A DNA stretch of 64,000 nt from Photorhabdus caribbeanensis (GTDB lineage: Bacteria; Pseudomonadota; Gammaproteobacteria; Enterobacterales; Enterobacteriaceae). Positions 63,766 to 64,000 of the stretch are shown here, piece by piece. The notes beneath the pieces are model-generated. The model ran no database searches. It was given only the letters and a program-made list of their open reading frames with translations, and had not been told where the DNA came from. A program made the translations under genes and the position numbers. How positions within the stretch are numbered: the stretch's first letter is position 1; every line of letters begins with the position of its first letter. The DNA lies in contig NZ_RCWB01000020.1 in the NCBI RefSeq assembly GCF_018448885.1, positions 1 to 64,000 on the forward strand. The letters are read 5' to 3'.

Positions 63766-64000
63766 TTAACGACGCCCTTTCCAATACCCAGACGCTTGGT
63801 GCCAAATCTTGCCCGCAGACACCATAAAATGTCGCAACTTGTCTTTGCCGACAATATTTACATGAGGAATTGAACTCATCAGATCATAACGCTCAGATCC
63901 TTCGCTCATCCCTTCGGCCAATACTTTACAAACGATATGGCTTGGCGTGACCCCGAAACCGGAATAGCCCTGCACATAGAACACATTATCGTGCTGTGGC
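63766..64000 (-). CDS. FAD-dependent amine oxidoreductase, C-terminal part (DAO/PuuB-like; 5' end outside window)
   Basis: The frame is open through the right edge (…PQHDNVFYVQGYSGFGVTPS then HIVCKVLAEGMSEG). VFYVQGYSGFGVTPSH is the FAD-proximal C-terminal motif of DAO-family oxidases such as gamma-glutamylputrescine oxidase PuuB. About 77 residues are visible, ending in GKIWHQASGYWKGRR. With the cupin and ALDH genes downstream it forms an operon that would oxidise an amine to an aldehyde and then to an acid. Confidence 0.82.
   Translation of the reverse strand, partial: PQHDNVFYVQGYSGFGVTPSHIVCKVLAEGMSEGSERYDLMSSIPHVNIVGKDKLRHFMVSAGKIWHQASGYWKGRR

Noticed and set aside
1-64000. CRISPR arrays, prophage, rRNA or intact insertion sequences
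   Set aside because: I looked for regularly spaced repeats, phage structural or integrase genes, rRNA sequence and complete transposases and found none; only transposase fragments are present.

Overview
The window looks like an Enterobacterales chromosome, most probably Photorhabdus or a close relative such as Xenorhabdus. This rests on an AT-rich composition and an E. coli-like housekeeping core (deoCABD, yjjV, yjjU, prfC, rimI, holD, rsmC, twin tRNA-Leu, yjjZ, phoA) interrupted by many accessory islands. The genus is an inference, because no rRNA or species marker is present.

Layout. 1-5.4 kb: two CdiA/filamentous-haemagglutinin C-terminal toxin cassettes, each with its own immunity gene, joined through a ~790 bp direct repeat. 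The first carries a deaminase-like toxin with an Imm1-type immunity protein; the second carries a putative HNH-like nuclease toxin. 5.4-8.2 kb: a graveyard of fragments (IS3, haemagglutinin, IS4, TacA-like and FitA-like antitoxins, TnpB) around one intact and unexpected gene, an avidin/streptavidin-family protein. 8.3-14.8 kb: an AT-rich two-gene operon encoding a 1495-residue SF2 helicase with a C-terminal PD-(D/E)XK-like nuclease and an unrecognised ~680-residue partner. This is the best candidate for an undescribed defence system. 15.3-17.9 kb: cystathionine beta-synthase and cystathionine gamma-lyase. 18-24 kb: the deo nucleoside catabolic operon plus nupC, both with textbook CRP sites.

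24.4-27.7 kb: an HD hydrolase and a divergent LysR/MFS pair. 28-38.2 kb: a compact biosynthetic gene cluster. Its first two genes resemble GriH/GriI (3-amino-4-hydroxybenzoate synthesis). They are followed by a fusion of a haem-oxygenase-like diiron oxidase with an AMP-forming ligase, a methyltransferase, two FAD aromatic hydroxylases, a cupin and an SDR. The cluster sits between deoC and yjjV, where E. coli has yjjI/yjjW. 38.3-48.8 kb: conserved core genes, two tRNA-Leu(CAG), yjjZ with a Fur box, phoA with a Pho box, and a periplasmic Fes-like esterase.

49-64 kb: an orphan HpaB/PvcC-type monooxygenase; a DUF3037/HipA-like kinase/XRE module next to a decayed abgA; abgB; an APC permease with an overlapping unknown gene; a LuxR regulator; an AbiE type IV toxin-antitoxin operon flanked by matching repeats; an Abi-family HEPN gene broken by a single stop codon; and a catabolic ALDH-cupin-FAD oxidase operon that runs off the right edge.

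Themes: interbacterial competition (CDI), phage defence (helicase-nuclease, AbiE, Abi, HipA/DUF3037) and secondary metabolism are laid into a conserved enterobacterial backbone. All functions are read from sequence by eye; no database search was run.
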